A stretch of 64,000 bases of DNA, from assembly GCF_008362905.1 (NCBI RefSeq), contig NZ_VFJB01000003.1:255501-319500 (forward strand), given 5' to 3'. Below, piece by piece: positions 62,605 to 64,000 of the stretch. The notes beneath the pieces were generated by a model that saw only the letters and a list, made by a program, of their open reading frames with translations, had not been told where the DNA came from and made no database searches. Origin of the DNA: Deferribacter autotrophicus. GTDB lineage: Bacteria; Chrysiogenota; Deferribacteres; Deferribacterales; Deferribacteraceae. The position numbers and the translations under genes are program-made. How positions within the stretch are numbered: the stretch's first letter is position 1; each line of letters opens with the position of its first letter.

Positions 62605-63228
62605 TTGAAGGATACTAAAGAGGTAATTCTTGGTATTGCCTGTAGGCTTTTTGCGGAGAAAGGTTATAAGAAGACCACTATTGCTGAAATATGCAAGTTA
62701 GCAAAAGTAAATATCGCATCGGTAAATTATTATTTTCAATCAAAGGATAATTTATATAGAAATTCATTACTGTTTGCATATCAACTAAGTGAAAAACAAG
62801 CACCATTGAAAAAAATCATTTCTCAGGATTTACCACCTGAAAAAAAGCTTTATAATTTTATAAAAACAGTCTTGATTAGGAATTACAGTGATAGTGAAGC
62901 CTCTTATATGCCCAAAATTTTTCTACATGAAATTACTAGTCCCACAGGCATATGCGATGATATTATTTCGAACATTAAAGATGAGTTTCGCACAATTATT
63001 ATTTCTATTTTAAAAGAGATTATAAACGTAGAAAATGAAATGTATCATCCGCTGGTTTACAGCATAATTAGCCAGTGTCTATTTTTGAATTTTAGTCCGG
63101 TAGCAAAGAAAGAAGCTCTTGAAAATAAAAGTAAAAATGAACTTATTTCATTTTTGACAAATCACATTTATAAATTCAGTATGGCTGCATTGAAAAACTA
63201 TAAGGATGTGGAATGTCCAGATATTTAA
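62605..63228 (+). CDS. TetR-family transcriptional regulator
   Basis: This 207-residue protein has an N-terminal TetR helix-turn-helix: TKEVILGIACRLFAEKGYKKTTIAEICKLAKVNIASVNYYFQSKDNLYRNSL. The C-terminal ligand domain resembles CerR/DUF1956-type regulators of efflux. The start is TTG at 62605, with AAGAGGATG upstream. The regulator overlaps the efflux gene that follows by 16 bases and probably represses it. AATAATTATTT palindromic bases near 62560-62593 (ATTATTTAAAT ... AAATAATTATTT) are a candidate operator. Confidence 0.87.
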   Translation: MKDTKEVILGIACRLFAEKGYKKTTIAEICKLAKVNIASVNYYFQSKDNLYRNSLLFAYQLSEKQAPLKKIISQDLPPEKKLYNFIKTVLIRNYSDSEASYMPKIFLHEITSPTGICDDIISNIKDEFRTIIISILKEIINVENEMYHPLVYSIISQCLFLNFSPVAKKEALENKSKNELISFLTNHIYKFSMAALKNYKDVECPDI

Positions 63229-64000
63229 CATTGTTATTTATCATCTTGATAATGATTGGATGTGCCTCAAAAAACGAAACAAACGATATACAGGTATTGG
63301 CACAAAAAGAGTTTAGCAATAGAATAACATCTTCTGAAAAACATAAATATGACTGGTGGAAAAGTTTTAACAGCAAGGAGCTTGAAAACCTTATCAATCT
63401 GGCAATAAAGGATAATTTTAATATGCAAACAGCACTTTTGAAAATTAAAGAGGCTGATTTGCAATACAAAAAGGATAGAACAACACTTTTTCCGCATATT
63501 AATTTGACGGCAGATTATTCAAGAACTAAAACAAAACAAAAAGGATTTCCTACAATCACTACCAATCAATACAGTCTAGGGCTTAATACTTCATATGAAA
63601 TAGATTTATGGGGAAAAATCAGGGAAGGGATAAAAATTACAGAGTTGAATAAACTTGAGCAACTTGCAGCTTTTGATACTGCCACCATAACGGTTTCTTC
63701 AGAGGTAGCTAAAAACTGGCTTAATATATTGTCAATTAGGGAAAGAAGAAAAATTTTGAAGGAACAAATCCTTTTCACCGAACAAAAACTAAATGTTTTA
63801 AAGGCAAATTATGTTAATAATCTGGCAACATTAAATGATTATATTTCCACAAATCAACAGCTTATCAATTATAGAAATGAACTTGTTCAGCTTGATGCGG
63901 AAGAAAATATTTCGTTAAATCAGTTGAAATTGCTTGTAGGTAAAAGTAGCGCTGAAGATCTTAGAATAAAGAGCAGTTCTCTACCAAAAATACCACCTTT
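63213..64000 (+). CDS. Outer-membrane efflux lipoprotein (NodT/TolC family), 3' end beyond window
   Basis: The reading frame starts MSRYLTLLFIILIMIGCAS, a lipoprotein signal with the lipidated cysteine at residue 17, and runs open to the window edge (262 residues seen). KYDWWKSFNSKELENLINLAIKDNFNMQTALLKIKEADLQYKKDRTTLFPHINL and LGLNTSYEIDLWGKIREG are hallmarks of the NodT-type outer-membrane factors of RND efflux systems. It forms a periplasm-crossing channel. The pump and adaptor genes probably follow. Confidence 0.9.
   Translation, partial: MSRYLTLLFIILIMIGCASKNETNDIQVLAQKEFSNRITSSEKHKYDWWKSFNSKELENLINLAIKDNFNMQTALLKIKEADLQYKKDRTTLFPHINLTADYSRTKTKQKGFPTITTNQYSLGLNTSYEIDLWGKIREGIKITELNKLEQLAAFDTATITVSSEVAKNWLNILSIRERRKILKEQILFTEQKLNVLKANYVNNLATLNDYISTNQQLINYRNELVQLDAEENISLNQLKLLVGKSSAEDLRIKSSSLPKIPP

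Overview
The window is an AT-rich bacterial chromosome segment from a Gram-negative, probably anaerobic or microaerophilic organism. An MsbA/LpxK lipopolysaccharide cluster shows an outer membrane. A selenocysteine-containing SelD, an ETF-linked HdrD-like membrane oxidoreductase, a tetraheme cytochrome, rubrerythrin-type and 2[4Fe-4S] ferredoxin genes, and a glucosyl-/mannosyl-glycerate compatible-solute pair together suggest a Deferribacterota-like organism (Deferribacter/Calditerrivibrio type). That assignment is inference from gene content, not from a marker search.

Layout, left to right. 1-959: an IS110-family element cut by the window edge. 960-1559: a spacer with several kinds of palindromic repeat, including a 125-nt three-way-junction element. 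1560-8197: compatible-solute genes, cobalamin adenosyltransferase, recJ and a bifunctional rel/spoT. 8198-10290: a repeat-rich spacer holding a second, unrelated IS110-family element. 10300-14876 (minus): cysE, an IscR-like Rrf2 regulator, a cysteine desulfurase, a serine palmitoyltransferase-like enzyme and a GNAT acyltransferase, probably one operon with a sphingolipid-type branch. 14947-17711: ferredoxin, an LSm-like protein, Nudix hydrolase, tetraheme cytochrome and HemW. 17766-35022: a long, tightly overlapping plus-strand lipopolysaccharide cluster (msbA, about nine glycosyltransferases, rfbAB, an aminotransferase, O-antigen ligase, a nucleotide-sugar dehydrogenase, lpxK). 35055-38986: rubrerythrin, an aminotransferase, yedF and selenoprotein selD. 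39061-42810 (minus): rpmH-rnpA-yidD-yidC-jag and two further genes. 43004-48998: pdxA, rsmA, an exonuclease, DHH phosphoesterase, engB and others. 49132-50546: a complete copy of the IS110 element seen at the left edge, in inverted orientation. 50879-62073: a fatty-acid beta-oxidation region (MerR regulator, thiolase, HBDH, crotonase, acyl-CoA dehydrogenase, HdrD-like protein, EtfBA, SCP2, FabK/NMO-like). 62605-64000: a TetR regulator and the start of an outer-membrane efflux lipoprotein.

The most striking content is in the spacers. Both IS110-family elements carry, upstream of the recombinase gene, two tandem large stem-loops with internal loops, which is the architecture of IS110 bridge RNAs. 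In both, the internal-loop strands match the element's own ends (donor) and the flanking insertion site (target). One is aimed at the host's dispersed REP-like repeat, the other at the edge of a dispersed 25-nt palindrome. The element ends, core and empty sites can be read from this window alone. A second kind of object, a 124-125-nt multibranched repeat found at 1356-1479 and 58634-58758, has a near-identical core but an outer stem that differs between copies with full compensation. It may be an undescribed structured RNA or MITE. No tRNA, rRNA or CRISPR was found.
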